Source: Carettochelys insculpta (Eukaryota > Chordata > Testudines > Carettochelyidae). From it: a stretch of DNA of 64,000 nt. Below, one piece after another: positions 62,251-64,000 of the stretch. The notes under the pieces are model-generated. The model had not been told where the DNA came from. It saw nothing but the letters and a program-made list of their open reading frames with translations, and made no database searches. Where the stretch lies: the NCBI RefSeq assembly GCF_033958435.1, contig NC_134137.1, positions 173,923,501 through 173,987,500 of the forward strand, read 5' to 3'. The position numbers and the translations under genes are program-made. How positions within the stretch are numbered: position 1 is the first letter of the stretch; every line of letters begins with the position of its first letter.

Positions 62251-63189
62251 GGCAACACGGTGTAAAGTTACTGTTGGAAAGAAAACAGCAGGTGGACCCA
62301 TAGTTGGCAGAGGAGGTAAACAGACTTTATTATTGTGGAAACTCATTCCACTTTGAACCCCAAACCTGTCCAAGTGAGCCCTGAAGTAACCACACGTACA
62401 TTCTTTTATCCAAGTTAGTTTGTAAATGCACTTACAACTCCCTCTCAACCCTTATTTAGTAATATAAACATCCACACACTGAATATTAATCGCTATATGA
62501 TGAATATTATTATACCTACCCCTGTTCACTACAGTATTTTGCGCTGAAGCATGCAGTTTTACAGCAGTTAACAACGGTTCTGACCCTGAACACGTTAATT
62601 AAGCAGATAGGAAGTTGGGAGGAGAAAGAAGATAGCACACTTCTGAAGTTACATTCTTGATGCAGCTGTCGCTTCTCTTGTCAAGGCCTTGGAAAGAGTT
62701 AGCAAAGCACATCTATAAATCAGGGCCAGTGTTTGCCCCTGCCAGCACCCCTGATTGCCATAGAACTACCATCCAGGCCTTCATTTAACCCTACAAACCT
62801 CAACCATTATGAGAGTCTTAACTATGAGATGTGACTGAGAAATGTTCCAAGTCTGCAAAAGTAAACACAAATTAGTTCCCCAACAACAAAAGGGGAAATG
62901 GAGCCTCAGCCAGGTGTCAACAAAATCAAATGGATTATTGGCTGTGTAAATGGCCAAACTTTGGTAGGCAAAAGGATGAGAAATCTACATCTTAGCATAG
63001 AAACAGCTTAGAGGTGACTGTGCCCACAGACTTCCTATCTCCTGAATGTCAGCTGGAGATGGTTTTTCAAAGAAAAAAAGGAACCGTAAAAAAGGAGAAC
63101 CGATGTCTCACAATACTCTGCCCTTTCTCTCTGCCCATGGCATCAATCATGCCTGAAGGACAAAGAAAGGAACAATGAACTGTCAGAGG
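62251..63189. other. Upstream flank, no gene
   Basis: AT-rich sequence without recognised repeat or domain. The upstream neighbour of Mx-U is not in the window. Confidence 0.5.
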
Positions 63190-63313
63190 CAGAGCCAGAT
63201 TTACACCATACATTCCCCTATGCACAGTATCTTCTGCACCCTCTGGCTACGGCTGACCTCGGGGTGGAGAAGATACTGTGCATAGAGGAGTGTATGGTGT
63301 AACTCTGGCTCTG
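63190..63313. repeat. Foldback repeat, 124 bp
   Basis: Left arm CAGAGCCAGATTTACACCAT and TCCCCTATGCACAGTATCTTCT; right arm AGAAGATACTGTGCATAGAGGA and ATGGTGTAACTCTGGCTCTG. The arms are about 45 bases with few mismatches, loop about 33. No clear target duplication. Confidence 0.7.
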
Positions 63314-64000
63314 TGCATTGCATTAAAAAATGAACCCTTTAATTCATTTTTAACTTTTAGGAATCCCTAGACTGCTGGTGCCCCTAAGGTTAAGCCCATT
63401 ATACCTAATCTGAAATTAGGCCTGGCCAGATGGGTTCTAGTTAAAAGAAATCCAGCCAGCAAGATGGGTTGAGAGAGAGAGGAATACTTCTTTTGGATTC
63501 ATTTAGCTTGTTAAGTCAGATTAAGTTGCACTTTACTTTTATTCGCCCATTTCCAGATCTGACTTTTATGCCTCATTACCTGTAACCATTTAAAATATCT
63601 CTTTATTTAGTCAACAGACTTGTTTTATTGTTTTATTTAAAACAACATATTTGGATCGATGTGTTTGGGAAAGGCCTTTTGAAATAACAGCATTCGTGTG
63701 TATAGTTTTTGATTAACAAAGTAACGGACTTTATATGAGCTTGTGTGGTCCATGAGCGGGCTGGGCAGTACAAGATTCATATTTCGGGGCCAGGCTGGGA
63801 CTGAGATTTGCTAATGTTGGTCTACAGTATAATTCATGAGTGGCTGGCCATAGCAGTCTGACAGTATAGCTTGGTGTATCTTACATGTTAGAGATGGTGT
63901 GGGCGGACTAGGAGTGGTGTCTCTCACAGTGAAGCTGTGTAAAAACACCCTGGGCTGGAGAACTGAGAAGACACAAATAGTCATCAGTGCAGATGGCAAT
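63314..64000. other. Flank, no gene
   Basis: Short frames only; no splice-bounded exon, domain or repeat family recognised. Confidence 0.5.

Noticed and set aside
1..64000. CRISPR arrays, bacterial operons, rRNA genes
   Set aside because: None of the required patterns were seen; introns, SINEs and LINEs show vertebrate nuclear DNA.

Overview
The window is nuclear DNA of a vertebrate, most likely a hidden-necked (cryptodiran) turtle. It has split exons with GT-AG introns, CR1-type LINE remnants, a tRNA-derived SINE of the turtle 'Cry' type, Penelope-type 3' tails, and very many PIF/Harbinger and hAT elements. There are no bacterial genes, rRNAs, tRNAs or CRISPR arrays. The species call is inference from repeat content.

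The only host genes I can support are two interferon-induced Mx dynamin-like GTPases, head to tail on the minus strand. The upstream copy (Mx-U, about 60.3 kb down to 29.8 kb) is complete. It has a 5'UTR exon, 13 coding exons with consistent phases and an open frame of 831 codons from the first in-frame ATG. The downstream copy (Mx-D) has its promoter at 16.7-17.4 kb; its first three coding exons are at 12.1-12.6, 4.2 and 0.2 kb, and the gene runs off the left edge. Exons, introns and promoters of the two copies can be aligned, so this is a local tandem duplication.

Layout: 1-16.7 kb is Mx-D, with a CR1 3' fragment (1.7-2.4 kb), a full-length but decayed Harbinger element (5.57-9.65 kb) and a Penelope tail in its introns. 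16.7-17.4 kb is the Mx-D promoter, split by a Penelope fragment encoding a GIY-YIG domain. 17.8-29.4 kb is intergenic: a short Harbinger deletion derivative, an LTR-like unit, a hAT element, a foldback MITE and a second large Harbinger element (25.46-29.42 kb, inverted relative to the first). 29.8-60.3 kb is Mx-U, whose introns carry antisense CR1, an LTR-like stretch, an RTE-like LINE (38.4-41.4 kb), a hAT element (47.8-49.2 kb), a LINE with a 582-codon open frame and a 47-bp target duplication (50.64-52.49 kb), and several MITEs. 60.5-62.3 kb holds a SINE and a third LINE reverse-transcriptase remnant. 62.3-64 kb shows only a small foldback repeat.

The most interesting biology is the divergence of the Mx pair: a 12-residue repeat array in the N-terminal extension that differs in copy number, a duplicated ISRE-bearing promoter block intact in Mx-U but split in Mx-D, a GC-AG intron in Mx-U where Mx-D has GT-AG, and a cluster of amino-acid changes in the exon after an almost unchanged P-loop exon.
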